A stretch of DNA of 64,000 bases from Halobaculum limi (GTDB lineage: Archaea; Halobacteriota; Halobacteria; Halobacteriales; Haloferacaceae), in the NCBI RefSeq assembly GCF_029490015.1, contig NZ_CP120468.1, positions 2,728,001 to 2,792,000 of the forward strand, written 5' to 3'. The notes beneath the pieces were generated by a model. It was not told the origin of the DNA. It worked only from the letters and a program-made list of their open reading frames with translations, and searched no databases. The translations under genes were made by a program, and so were the position numbers. Shown piece after piece: positions 42,553 to 51,429 of the stretch. Position 1 is the stretch's first letter. Each line of letters begins with the position of its first letter.

Positions 42553-43250
42553 CGGGGTTCTGGGAGATCGTCGTCGTCGCGGCGGTCGCACAGCTAGCGG
42601 TGCTGCCCGGCGAGAAGGTGCAGTTCATCATCGCCGGATTGTCGACGCGCTACCGGCCGGTGGTCGTCGTCGCGGCCGCGGGAACCGCGTTCGCCGGGTG
42701 GACGGCCCTGGAGATCACGTTCGGTGCGGCGCTGCAGTCGGCGGTGTCGGCGACCGTGCTCGACGCGTTCACCGCGGCGATGTTCATCGGGTTCGCGCTG
42801 GTGCTGTTGCGCTCGACTCCTGCTCCCGGCTCCGAGCCACACGTGGCCACCGACGGCGGCCAGGTGCTGTCGAGCGTCGACGGGTCGGTCGAACTGTTCG
42901 GCTACGAGATATCGGGCACCGTCGGGTCGTACCTCTCGATCCTCTCGATGATGGCCGCCGGCGAGTTCGGCGACAAGACGCAACTCATCACCATCGGACT
43001 GGCCGCGCAGTACGGTGCGACGCCCGCTATCTGGGTCGGCGAGATGGCCGCTATCATCCCGGTGAGCATCGCGAACGCGTACGTGTTCCACCGCTTCAGC
43101 CACCGCTTCGACGTGCGGAACGCGCACCTCTTTGGCGCGGCGTTGTTCGCCTTCTTCGGCCTCGACACGGTCCTATCGCTGGCGGTCGGGTTCTCCGTCT
43201 GGGAGACGGTCGTCGGGACCGTCTCACAGGCAGTGCTGTCGCTGGTGTAG
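42549..43250 (+). CDS. TMEM165/GDT1 (UPF0016) family cation transporter
   Basis: The 233-residue membrane protein has six hydrophobic segments in two halves. The second half has the family motif EFGDKTQ in AGEFGDKTQLI. In the first half the equivalent place reads LPGEKVQF (20-26), so the motif is degenerate there (PGEK for ExGDK). GDT1/MneA-type proteins export manganese or exchange Mn/Ca for protons. The gene starts with GTG in GTGA, overlapping the DtxR stop, which means the regulator and transporter are translated together. It is the likely manganese exporter regulated by that protein. Confidence 0.85.
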   Translation: MTGFWEIVVVAAVAQLAVLPGEKVQFIIAGLSTRYRPVVVVAAAGTAFAGWTALEITFGAALQSAVSATVLDAFTAAMFIGFALVLLRSTPAPGSEPHVATDGGQVLSSVDGSVELFGYEISGTVGSYLSILSMMAAGEFGDKTQLITIGLAAQYGATPAIWVGEMAAIIPVSIANAYVFHRFSHRFDVRNAHLFGAALFAFFGLDTVLSLAVGFSVWETVVGTVSQAVLSLV

Positions 43251-43300
43251 CGGGCGCGGAACGCGGCGTTTAATGTCTGAGCCGTGTTGGCGACGACGTA

Positions 43301-43987
43301 GTGAGTACCATCGGTTCGCTGGTCGCGGGCGTCGTCTTCGGCCTCGCGCTGGCCGCACCGCCCGGTCCGATGAACGCGGTGATCGCAGAAGAGAGCGTCC
43401 TTCGCGGGTGGACCGCGGGCGTCCGTGCCGGCCTCGGGGCGGCCACCGCCGACGCGATCTTCTTCGTCCTCTCGCTGGTCGGCGTGGTCGGCTTCCTCGG
43501 TCGTGCGCCGGTCGTTCGCGGTGTGATGGTCGGCATTGGCGGCGTGCTGATGCTGTACTACGCGTACGGCGCCGCCCGCGAGATCCGTGGGTCGTTCCTC
43601 AGCGTCGACCCCGACATCGCAGACGAGGAGTCTGCCGGCTTCCGCAAGGCGCTGGCGCTGGCGCTGGCGAACCCGTACCAAGTGTTGTTCTGGCTGACCG
43701 TCGGCGTGGGACTGCTCGAACCCGGCCGCATCGACGTGTTCGCCGCCGCAGACGTGGCGGCGCTGACGGGGGAACTCGTCGTCGAGACGGGAAGCCCGAC
43801 GCTCGTCGTCGGCTTCTTCGCTGGCATCGGCCTGTGGGTGACTGGCTTCCCGGGCGCACTCGTGGCCGCGCGGAGCCGCGTGGAGGCGCTCGCGCCGGTC
43901 GTCGCGGCGCTGTCTGCGCTGTTGCTCGGGGGGTTCGGCGTCGCGTTCCTGTTCGACGCCGCCCGGACGCTCGCGCCGGTCGTGTGA
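43301..43987 (+). CDS. LysE-family amino acid exporter
   Basis: The 228-residue protein has about six membrane spans and the LysE/RhtB start GLALAAPPGPMNAVIAEESVLRG, with NPYQVLFWL in the middle. Family members export basic or neutral amino acids and their analogues. The start is GTG 43301. It follows the GDT1 gene by 50 bases on the same strand and could be part of the same transcript, but has nothing else in common with it. Confidence 0.8.
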   Translation: MSTIGSLVAGVVFGLALAAPPGPMNAVIAEESVLRGWTAGVRAGLGAATADAIFFVLSLVGVVGFLGRAPVVRGVMVGIGGVLMLYYAYGAAREIRGSFLSVDPDIADEESAGFRKALALALANPYQVLFWLTVGVGLLEPGRIDVFAAADVAALTGELVVETGSPTLVVGFFAGIGLWVTGFPGALVAARSRVEALAPVVAALSALLLGGFGVAFLFDAARTLAPVV

Positions 43988-44240
43988 CCACGGCGGGGCG
44001 GTCGCTCGGTGTGGGCTGACAGGCGACGACTCGCTCGAGAGCGACCTCCACCGCGCTCGACTCTGCACCCAACGCGTGCCGTCGCACACCCACGCTCGCG
44101 TCGGGACCGTAGTTATCGCATCGGCGTGGCTGAGTCGACATCTGATTTGAACGTTCGCACGAAGCGGAGACGGCGGAACGTGTCGGCGATCGGGGCGGAA
44201 CACGACAACGCCTTTGTGTCCCGGTCGGAACCGGGCAGGT

Positions 44241-45287
44241 ATGTTTGGGAAGTCGACGTGGATCAAACTCCCGCGGAACGTGCTCGTCGGGCACGGCGTC
44301 CTCGACGAGGCGGGCGAGGCCGTCTCGGAGTTGTCGCTGGCCGGGACGCCGCTGCTCGTCACCTCGCCGACGCCGAACGACCTCGCGGGCGACCGCTTAC
44401 GCGCGCAGTTCGACGGCGCGGAGACCGTCACTGTCGACCGCGCGAGTTTCGAGGCGGTCGGCGAGATCGTCGCGGCCGCCGAGGCCGCCGAAGCGACGTT
44501 CCTCGTCGCGCTGGGGGGCGGCAAGCCCATCGACCTCGCGAAGATGGCTGCCGACGAACTGGGGCTGGGCTTCGTCTCGGTGCCGACCGCCGCCAGTCAC
44601 GACGGCATCGTCTCCGGGCGCTCGTCTATCCCCGAGGGCGACACGCGCCACTCTGTCGCGGCCGACCCGCCACTTGCGGTCATCGCCGACACCGAGATTA
44701 TGGCGAACGCGCCGTGGGACCTCACGACCGCTGGCTGTGCCGACATCATCTCCAACTACACCGCGGTCAAAGACTGGCGGCTGGCGCGCCGTCTGAAGAA
44801 CGTCGAGTACAGTGAGTACGCGGGCGCGCTCTCGGAAATGACCGCCGAGATGCTCGTCGACAACGCCGACTCGATCAAACAGGGGTTAGAGGAGTCGTCG
44901 TGGGTGGTCTCGAAGGCACTCGTCTCCTCGGGCGTGGCGATGTCTATCGCAGGATCCTCGCGGCCCGCGTCCGGCGCGGAACACCTCTTCTCGCATCAGT
45001 TGGACCGCATCGCCGACTCGCCCGCGCTCCACGGACACCAGGTCGGCGTCGGATCGATACTGACGGAGTTCCTCCACACCGGCGAAAACGGGCAGTGGCG
45101 TGCGATCCGTGACGCCCTGAAGTCTATCGGTGCGCCGACGACCGCGGCCGAACTCGGCATCGACGACGAGACGGTCATCGAGGCGCTCACGACCGCCCAC
45201 ACCATCCGCGACCGCTACACCATCCTCGGCGACGGCGTCAACGAGGCCGCGGCGATGGAAGTCGCGACGTTCACCGGTGTCATCTGA
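44241..45287 (+). CDS. egsA: Glycerol-1-phosphate dehydrogenase [NAD(P)+]
   Basis: The 348-residue protein has ALGGGKPIDLAKMAADELG, VPTAASHDGIVSGRSS, the zinc-ligand Asp in AGCADIISNY, and the two His in GAEHLFSHQL and LHGHQVGVG. It reduces dihydroxyacetone phosphate to sn-glycerol-1-phosphate, which sets the archaeal stereochemistry of membrane lipids, and is essential. The start is ATG 44241; the frame adds nine codons upstream. The 250 bases before it hold no gene that I can see. Confidence 0.93.
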   Translation: MFGKSTWIKLPRNVLVGHGVLDEAGEAVSELSLAGTPLLVTSPTPNDLAGDRLRAQFDGAETVTVDRASFEAVGEIVAAAEAAEATFLVALGGGKPIDLAKMAADELGLGFVSVPTAASHDGIVSGRSSIPEGDTRHSVAADPPLAVIADTEIMANAPWDLTTAGCADIISNYTAVKDWRLARRLKNVEYSEYAGALSEMTAEMLVDNADSIKQGLEESSWVVSKALVSSGVAMSIAGSSRPASGAEHLFSHQLDRIADSPALHGHQVGVGSILTEFLHTGENGQWRAIRDALKSIGAPTTAAELGIDDETVIEALTTAHTIRDRYTILGDGVNEAAAMEVATFTGVI

Positions 45288-45312
45288 GCACGAGAAGGTC
45301 GGAATTTCTGCG

Positions 45313-46053
45313 TCAGTCGTCGCTTCGAGCGACGCCCGCACGCGGGCCCCCATCTGCCGCCGACTTGTGTGGGTCGTCGAGTCGGCGGAGTCGCGTCTCC
45401 AACGGCGGATGCATCGACACCGAACGAAGCAGTCGCCGGAGGCGGCCGCCGGTGGGGTTCGTCGGCCCGAGGTGCCCGCCCGCAGCGAGGCGGCTGAGTG
45501 CGGTCCGGAAGGAACTGCCCGTCCGTCGGGCGGCGTCGGCGTCGGCGTCGTACTCGGTCCAGCGAGCGACTCGCATCGACAGATACGCCAGCGGGATCGC
45601 AAGCGCCGCACCGATGATCAGGCCCTCTCGACCGAACAGGGTGGCGTCGACCGCCCACGCGACAGCGTACGCGCAGGGGATACCGACGCGAATCGGGACG
45701 TGGCCGCGCGCGAGGTGGGCGTACTCGTGGCGGACGACCGCGGCGGCGGCGGCGGCGTCGAGTTCGCGAAGGAGCGCCGTCGAGACGAACACGCGCCCGT
45801 GCCCAGCGGTGAGGCCAGCGGCGTACGCCAGCACTCGCCCGTCGCGCTGGAGGACGCCGACGCGGTCGGCGGGGACGCCTGCGCGTTCGACAGCGTGGGC
45901 GACGTCGTCGGGGAGGGCGGTGGGCTGTTCCGAGCGGACGACGACGTGGGGAGCGAGGCGCACGCCGAGCAGGCCGACGGCGATGAGCAGCCACAACTCC
46001 CACCAGTCGACCGCCCACGACAGCACCGGAGACAGCCGCGAGTGGAGGGTCAC
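45313..46053 (-). CDS. M48 family membrane metalloprotease
   Basis: The 246-residue protein has an N-terminal membrane span (about residues 12-36), a HEYAH zinc motif (109-113), two more hydrophobic segments (about 120-150), and the third ligand Glu in RWTEYDADADAA. The end MHPPLETRLRRL is typical for the M48 (HtpX/Ste24) family, where the protease acts at the membrane in protein quality control. It is smaller than HtpX (about 280). It is convergent with egsA, with about 25 bases between the stop codons. Confidence 0.8.
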   Translation of the reverse strand: MTLHSRLSPVLSWAVDWWELWLLIAVGLLGVRLAPHVVVRSEQPTALPDDVAHAVERAGVPADRVGVLQRDGRVLAYAAGLTAGHGRVFVSTALLRELDAAAAAAVVRHEYAHLARGHVPIRVGIPCAYAVAWAVDATLFGREGLIIGAALAIPLAYLSMRVARWTEYDADADAARRTGSSFRTALSRLAAGGHLGPTNPTGGRLRRLLRSVSMHPPLETRLRRLDDPHKSAADGGPRAGVARSDD

Positions 46054-46129
46054 GAGTGGAGGTTCGCGTGCGAGCGTGTAGGCTTTTCCCCGCGAAGCGG
46101 CCGATTACCGCCGGATACTGTCGACGTTG

Positions 46130-46660
46130 TTACAGCGGATACGCTGCGACTTCCGGGTACAGCAGGTCGTCCGGGTGGTCGTGTACCCAACGTAGTTCGG
46201 CGATCTCCCCCTCACGCGGTTCGGGGTCGCCGCCCGTGTAGTCGGCCTCGAACGTCGCGATCAGTCGATACAGCCGTGGGCGCTCGGGCGCGTTGACCGC
46301 GACCCGGTGGAGCATCACCAGTCCCGTGAGGTCGATTTGGACTCCGGCTTCCTCGTTCGTCTCGCGTACCGCCGTCTCCGGGAGCGACTCGCCCGGTTCG
46401 TCTTTGCCGCCGGGTTCCGACCACGTCTCCTCGCCCTCGTGTCTGACGACGAGCGCCGCGCCGTCGCCGCGACGGACCCACGCGCCCGCCCCACCGAGCG
46501 TGTCGGCGGCGAACCGCTCGCGGTCGCGTTCCCAGTCTGCAGGGTCCACGTGCCACTCGGGTTCCGAGACTGGGCACTCGCCCCACTCGGCGTGGAGGCG
46601 GTCGACAGCGTCGTCGACGACGGCGCGTGACTCCGCGGTGAGCGAGTCGTCCCTGGTCAC
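46130..46660 (-). CDS. Nudix hydrolase
   Basis: The 176-residue protein carries the Nudix box GGKDEPGESLPETAVRE plus TNEEAGV, which binds the divalent metal used to cleave a nucleoside diphosphate bond. The N-terminal 70 residues are helical and family-specific. The substrate cannot be read. I use the GTG at 46660 as the start; upstream sequence in frame is antisense to the DUF420 gene. The M48 gene lies downstream on the same strand. Confidence 0.82.
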   Translation of the reverse strand: MTRDDSLTAESRAVVDDAVDRLHAEWGECPVSEPEWHVDPADWERDRERFAADTLGGAGAWVRRGDGAALVVRHEGEETWSEPGGKDEPGESLPETAVRETNEEAGVQIDLTGLVMLHRVAVNAPERPRLYRLIATFEADYTGGDPEPREGEIAELRWVHDHPDDLLYPEVAAYPL

Positions 46661-46771
46661 AGTCGGCCGGTCACGGCCGTGTGTGAAAAGCGCCCGGCGT
46701 TCACGGTTCGACGGTCGCCGTTCGCCGCGCGAACCCGAAGACGCAAGACCACGCAGTCCCAGTACTCGGCA

Positions 46772-47413
46772 ATGGCAACAGCGGACGCGAGCGGCCCGCT
46801 CGGAACGGTGAAAGAGTACCCACGGGCGACCGTCGCGGTGGTGTCGGTGGTGGGCTACGCACTCGTCATCGGCACGTTCGCCGGCGTCGTCCCGCAGTCG
46901 GTGTTTCCGTCGCTCACGCAAGGCGAAGTGAACCTCCTGAGTCACGCCATCGCAGCCGTGAACACGGTGACGACGGTGCTGCTGATCCTGGGCTGGCGCT
47001 GGATCCGCGCGGGCGAGGTCCGCAAGCACGCCGCCGCGATGAGCGGTTCCTTCGGCCTCATTATGGTGTTTCTCGTGATGTACCTCGCGAAGGTCGGTGG
47101 CGGCCCCGGCGAGAAACACATCGTCATCCGCGAGACGGCGTTCCTCGGCGCGTACGCGGGCGCGGTGGAACTCGCTTACCTCGCGATGCTGGCCATCCAC
47201 ATCGTCCTCTCGGTGGTGACGGTGCCGGTCGTCCTCTACGCAATCGTCCTCGGGTGGACCCACACACCCGAGGAACTACGCACGGAGACGCCCCACAAGA
47301 AGATCGGTCGGATCGCCGCCGGGACGTGGATCGTCTCGCTGACGCTCGGCGTCGTCACGTACGTCCTGCTCAACTGGGTGTACGCCTACGAGTTCGTCCG
47401 CGTCGCGCGGTAG
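46772..47413 (+). CDS. DUF420 membrane protein
   Basis: The 213-residue protein has about five membrane spans with conserved His: LLSHAIAAVNTV, a central RKHAAAMSGSF, and HIVLSVVTVPVVL and HKKIGRIAAGTWI later. This is the DUF420 pattern, related to the CtaG-like or cytochrome-oxidase-assembly proteins, in which the His might bind metal or heme; role not established. ATG 46772 is the family start. It lies between the divergent Nudix gene and the M28 peptidase. Confidence 0.82.
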   Translation: MATADASGPLGTVKEYPRATVAVVSVVGYALVIGTFAGVVPQSVFPSLTQGEVNLLSHAIAAVNTVTTVLLILGWRWIRAGEVRKHAAAMSGSFGLIMVFLVMYLAKVGGGPGEKHIVIRETAFLGAYAGAVELAYLAMLAIHIVLSVVTVPVVLYAIVLGWTHTPEELRTETPHKKIGRIAAGTWIVSLTLGVVTYVLLNWVYAYEFVRVAR

Positions 47414-47486
47414 CCAGTCGGCCGCCAGCCACCGGTCCCCTCGCCGCCTCCCGAACCTCTTTGCGTGCCCACGCGGACCCACGGTC

Positions 47487-48833
47487 GTGACCAACCTCAG
47501 CGAGCAGACCGACTGGATCGGAGACGTGTTCACGAGCGACGTCGGGTGGGACCTGCTGGAGGACCTCGTCGACGTGGGCAACCGGATGGCCGGCCAACCG
47601 GGCGAACGCGAGGGACTCGAACTCGTCCGCGACGCTCTCGCGGCCGCTGGCTGTCGCGACGCCCGCATCGACGAGTTCGACATCCAAGGCTGGGAGCGCG
47701 GCGAGTCGCGACTCTACGCCGGCACCCACCCCGAGCGAACCATCGCCCTCCCGCGGTCGCCCGCCGGCGAGGTGTCGGGGGAACTGGTCGACCTCGGCTA
47801 CGGCGTCCCCGCGGACTTCGAGGAGACGGACGTCGAGGGGAAGGTCGTGATGGTCTCCTCGGACACGCCCGACGACGTCGACCGCTTCATCCACCGCACG
47901 GAGAAGTACTACTACGCCGTCGACAACGGCGCCGCGGCGTTCGTCTTCCGCAACCACGTCGAGGGCTGTCTCCCGCCGACCGGGTCGGTCGGCACCGACG
48001 ACGACCCCATCGGCGACATCCCGGCCGTCGGCGTGAGTGCAGAGGTCGGCAGTCGTCTCGCCCGTCGCTCCGACGGCGACGAGGTGACGGTGACGGTCGA
48101 GTGTGCGACGCCGGAGACGACGAGCGGAAACGCGATGGCGGAACTCGGCCCCGACACCGACGAGGAAGTGATCGTCTCCTCGCACGTCGACGCCCACGAC
48201 ATTGCAGAGGGCGCGATGGACAATGGGGCGGGAACCGCATCCATCGTCGAAGTCGCGAACGCCCTCGCGAAGATGGAAGACGAACTCGACACCCGCGTTC
48301 GATTCATCGCGTACGGTTCCGAGGAAGTGGGCCTCGTCGGGTCCTCGGTCGAGGCCGACCGCGTGGACCGCGACGCGATCAAAGCCATCGTCAACGTCGA
48401 CTCCAACGTGTTCGGGCGGACGCTGTCGCTGTCGACGCATGGCTTCGACGACCTGACGGCCGCGGCGGAGCGACTCGAATCTCGGTTCGACCACCCGGTG
48501 TCGACCGACGAGGGACAAGTTCCCCACAGCGACCACTGGCCGTTCGTCGTCCACGGCGTCCCGGGATTCATGGTCGCCGGCGAGACCGACGGCCGCGGCC
48601 GTGGCTGGGGCCACACGGAGGCGGATACGCTGGAGAAACTGGAGGGTCGCAACCTCCGAGAGCAGGCCATCCTGCTGACGGCGCTCGTCGCCGATGTCGC
48701 AGACGGCGACACCACGGTCGCGCGGCGCGACCCCAGCGAGATCGCGGCGGCGCTGGAGAACGAGGACAAAGCGACCGGGATGAAGGTGATCGGCGACTGG
48801 CCGTACGACGACGACGGCAACGTCGCGGAGTGA
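47487..48833 (+). CDS. M28 family zinc peptidase with PA domain
   Basis: The 448-residue protein has the M28 zinc site: SSHVDAHD, MDNGAGTAS, SEEVGLVGS, VDSN and the last His in GWGHTEAD. A PA (protease-associated) domain is inserted at about residues 90-190. It has no signal peptide, so it probably acts inside the cell as an aminopeptidase or carboxypeptidase. The start is GTG 47487, as no ATG fits; about 70 bases separate it from DUF420. Confidence 0.85.
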   Translation: MTNLSEQTDWIGDVFTSDVGWDLLEDLVDVGNRMAGQPGEREGLELVRDALAAAGCRDARIDEFDIQGWERGESRLYAGTHPERTIALPRSPAGEVSGELVDLGYGVPADFEETDVEGKVVMVSSDTPDDVDRFIHRTEKYYYAVDNGAAAFVFRNHVEGCLPPTGSVGTDDDPIGDIPAVGVSAEVGSRLARRSDGDEVTVTVECATPETTSGNAMAELGPDTDEEVIVSSHVDAHDIAEGAMDNGAGTASIVEVANALAKMEDELDTRVRFIAYGSEEVGLVGSSVEADRVDRDAIKAIVNVDSNVFGRTLSLSTHGFDDLTAAAERLESRFDHPVSTDEGQVPHSDHWPFVVHGVPGFMVAGETDGRGRGWGHTEADTLEKLEGRNLREQAILLTALVADVADGDTTVARRDPSEIAAALENEDKATGMKVIGDWPYDDDGNVAE

Positions 48834-48882
48834 CGGACGGAGACCCCGCCGGTTAAGTCACCCCCAGCAGAATTCAGACGCG

Positions 48883-49590
48883 ATGACCGACTTCCGTGCG
48901 GCGCTCGTCGGCGACGACGGACTCCTCCGCGAGGCGGTCGAGGCGACCGGCGGCACGGTCGTCGACGCGGCCGGCGACCCCGACGTGGTCCTCACGCTCG
49001 GTGAGGGTGCGCTGGTCGAGACCGCACGCGCGGGGCCCGCAGCGCCGCTGTTGCCCGTCGCCGCCGGCAGCGGGTATCACACCGTCCGCCGAACCGCCGT
49101 CGACGAGGCGCTCGCGGCAGTCGCCGCCGGTGCGTCGTGGACCGTCTCGCACGCGATGCTCTCTATCGACGTGGGAGGAGAGCGTCGCGAGCGAGCGGTG
49201 CTCGATGCGACGCTGATGACGGCCGAACCCGCCCGAATCTCCGAGTACGCCGTCGACACCGCAGGCGAGGAACTCGACCGCTTCCGCTCGGACGGCGTCG
49301 TCGTCGCGACGCCCGCGGGGTCGAACGGCTACGCACGCGACGCCGGCGGCTCCGTTCTCGCGCCCGGCACGGGCCTGATTATCGTTCCCGTGTCGCCGTT
49401 CGCGACGCTGACCGACACGTGGGTCGTCGACGACGAGGCGGTGCTACGGGTCGAACGCGACGACTGCGACGTCCGCCTCGTCGTCGACGGCGAGGTTGCT
49501 GGCGTCGTCCCTCCGAAGACGAATATCCGTATCGCCGTCGACGGCCACGTCCCTTTCTGTCGCGTCCCGCGGATGAACTCGTCGCGATAA
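48883..49590 (+). CDS. NAD kinase-like protein with degenerate GGDG motif
   Basis: The 235-residue protein has the C-terminal half of NAD kinase: SDGVVVATPAGSNGYARDAGG (two segments), LAPGTGLIIVPVSPF and DGEVAG. At the N terminus, where NAD kinases have GGDGT, this protein reads LTLGEGALVE, so the catalytic Asp is missing. It is also short (NAD kinase is 270-300). It is therefore probably an inactive or altered paralogue, either of NAD kinase or a lipid kinase-like protein. A true NAD kinase should be elsewhere. It follows the M28 peptidase by about 50 bases. Confidence 0.7.
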   Translation: MTDFRAALVGDDGLLREAVEATGGTVVDAAGDPDVVLTLGEGALVETARAGPAAPLLPVAAGSGYHTVRRTAVDEALAAVAAGASWTVSHAMLSIDVGGERRERAVLDATLMTAEPARISEYAVDTAGEELDRFRSDGVVVATPAGSNGYARDAGGSVLAPGTGLIIVPVSPFATLTDTWVVDDEAVLRVERDDCDVRLVVDGEVAGVVPPKTNIRIAVDGHVPFCRVPRMNSSR

Positions 49591-49702
49591 CGAGTCGCGC
49601 GGCCCGGATTCCCCCGCGACACCGAGTTCCACGCAACCGTCCGACGACCACCCCACGATCACGGGTCGCGATCCGGGGATCGACCGCTCGGGATTGGAAA
49701 GG

Positions 49703-49708
49703 TTCTAA
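49703..49708 (+). promoter_or_regulatory. TATA-like element of the DUF7313-like gene
   Basis: TTCTAA about 27 bases before ATG 49733. Confidence 0.45.
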
Positions 49709-49732
49709 TGAGTCGTGGACGGAGAATCGGGT

Positions 49733-50185
49733 ATGTTACCGTCACCGCTGGAGTTCCTCGTCCCCCTCGGGGCGCTGGAGTCCGTGGCGGGGGTGCTGCC
49801 GTTCGCCATCCTCGCCGTCGTGCTCGTCAATATGGTCACGCGCCTGCTGGCCCAACGGAGCTTCGTGAAGGCGGCCGAGGAAGCCGACGACGACGAGGCC
49901 CTGAGCCGCTTCCTCCCGCACGAACTCGTGAACGTCCTGTTGATCCTGCTGGCGTTCGCGTTTATGATCGTCGAACCCCACGGCGGGATGGTGATGTCCG
50001 TCCTCATCCTCGGGATGGTCGTCGCCGACTTCTTCGAGTACGAGGCACGCCGCGTCGAGGCACGCAACGGGATGGAGATGGAACGCCCGAACAGTTCGCT
50101 GGCCGCGTCGGTCCTCGTCATCGGCTACGCGGGCTACCAGTCGCTGTTCTTCCTGGTCGCCCCAGTCTGGAACGCCATCATCTGA
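49733..50185 (+). CDS. DUF7313-like membrane protein
   Basis: The 150-residue protein has four hydrophobic segments (about residues 5-40, 63-82, 88-105 and 125-148), a charged loop after the first one, and ends QSLFFLVAPVWNAII. It resembles the haloarchaeal DUF7313 family as I recall it. Function is unknown. The TATA-like element supports ATG 49733 rather than the GTG seen upstream. Confidence 0.7.
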   Translation: MLPSPLEFLVPLGALESVAGVLPFAILAVVLVNMVTRLLAQRSFVKAAEEADDDEALSRFLPHELVNVLLILLAFAFMIVEPHGGMVMSVLILGMVVADFFEYEARRVEARNGMEMERPNSSLAASVLVIGYAGYQSLFFLVAPVWNAII

Positions 50186-50339
50186 ACTCGGGCGCGACCA
50201 CCGCTTCTCTCGGTTGCGACCCACCACACCGCTGTGAGCGACTGCTACCGGCCTCGGAGTCGCTACCGCACTCGCCGGCTTCCCGCACCTCGGTAGCCGC
50301 GACGCCAACGACTTTCAGGCTCCTCGCGGACGGGGCCGT

Positions 50340-51335
50340 ATGCCCACGTTCGACACCGCCCTGTTCGTCGGCGGGACGCGCTTCATCGGCCGCCACACCG
50401 TCGAGGCGTTTCTCGACGCCGGCTACGACGTGACGACGCTCACGCGCGGCGAACACGACGACCCCTTCTCGGGACGCGACGGCGTCGCCAATCGGAGCGG
50501 CGACCGCACGAACCGCGCCGACCTCGAAGCCGCGCGCGACGCCGTTGACCCGGACGTCGTCGTCGACTTCATCGGCCTCCACCCCAGCGAGGTGCGCGAG
50601 GCGACCGACGTGTTCGCGGGTTCGCGCTACGTGTACGTCTCCTCGGGGTCGTCGTACGTCCCCGGCGACGTGCCGATGCGCGAGGACCACACCGCCCTGC
50701 ATCCCTGCGAACCCGAGCAAGAAGCCGACGACTCCGTCGAGACGTACGGCCCGCGCAAGGCCGAGTGCGACCGCGCGGTGTTCGCCGCCGCCGAGGACGG
50801 CGTCGAGGCGATGGCCGTCCGCCCGATGCTCGTGCAGGGGCCCCACGACTACACCGAGCGGTTCGGCTACTGGGTGAACCGCGTCGCCGAGAACGACCGC
50901 GTCCTCGTGCCCGGCGACGGCGGGTCACTTCTCCACCGCGTGTTCGTGCGCGACCTGGCGAACGCCCTCCTCCTCGTCGCGGAGGAAGGCGAAGCGGGCG
51001 AGGCGTACAACGCCGCCGACCGCTCGGCGTACTCGCTGGAGCGGTCGCTGGAACTGATCGCAAACGGCCTCGACACCGAGGTCGAAGTCGTGACCGCGAG
51101 CGAACGCGAACTCGACGCACACGACGTCGACCCGACCAGTTTCCCGCTGTACACACCGTCGCCGATGCTCGTCGCCACCGAGAAACTCGCCGCCCTCGGG
51201 TGGGAGTCGACGCCCCCCACGGAGTACGTCGCCGAGACCGCACAGGCACACGTCGACAGCGGCGTGACCGGCCCCGAAGACTCGCTGGACCGTGCGGCCG
51301 AAGCACGGGTCCTCGATGCACTGAACGCGGAGTAA
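50340..51335 (+). CDS. NAD-dependent epimerase/dehydratase family protein, copy 1
   Basis: The 331-residue extended SDR protein starts with FVGGTRFIGRHTVEAFLDAGYDV, the nucleotide fold. It has VYVSSGSSYVPGD, ETYGPRKAE with the Tyr/Lys pair, and EEGEAGEAYNAADRSAYSLERSLE. The pattern is close to plant chloroplast RNA-binding CSP41-like epimerase homologues and to sugar-nucleotide epimerases; the substrate is unknown. A close paralogue follows directly (51430). Both have C-terminal LGWESTP segments. Confidence 0.82.
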   Translation: MPTFDTALFVGGTRFIGRHTVEAFLDAGYDVTTLTRGEHDDPFSGRDGVANRSGDRTNRADLEAARDAVDPDVVVDFIGLHPSEVREATDVFAGSRYVYVSSGSSYVPGDVPMREDHTALHPCEPEQEADDSVETYGPRKAECDRAVFAAAEDGVEAMAVRPMLVQGPHDYTERFGYWVNRVAENDRVLVPGDGGSLLHRVFVRDLANALLLVAEEGEAGEAYNAADRSAYSLERSLELIANGLDTEVEVVTASERELDAHDVDPTSFPLYTPSPMLVATEKLAALGWESTPPTEYVAETAQAHVDSGVTGPEDSLDRAAEARVLDALNAE

Positions 51336-51429
51336 CCGGCGAAAGGAGGCAGATTGGTCGGCGGCGCTGTCCCGCGATTCGGGTTCGCCGACCGTCGGCT
51401 TTTCGACGGAGGCCCGCGACGGTCGACGT

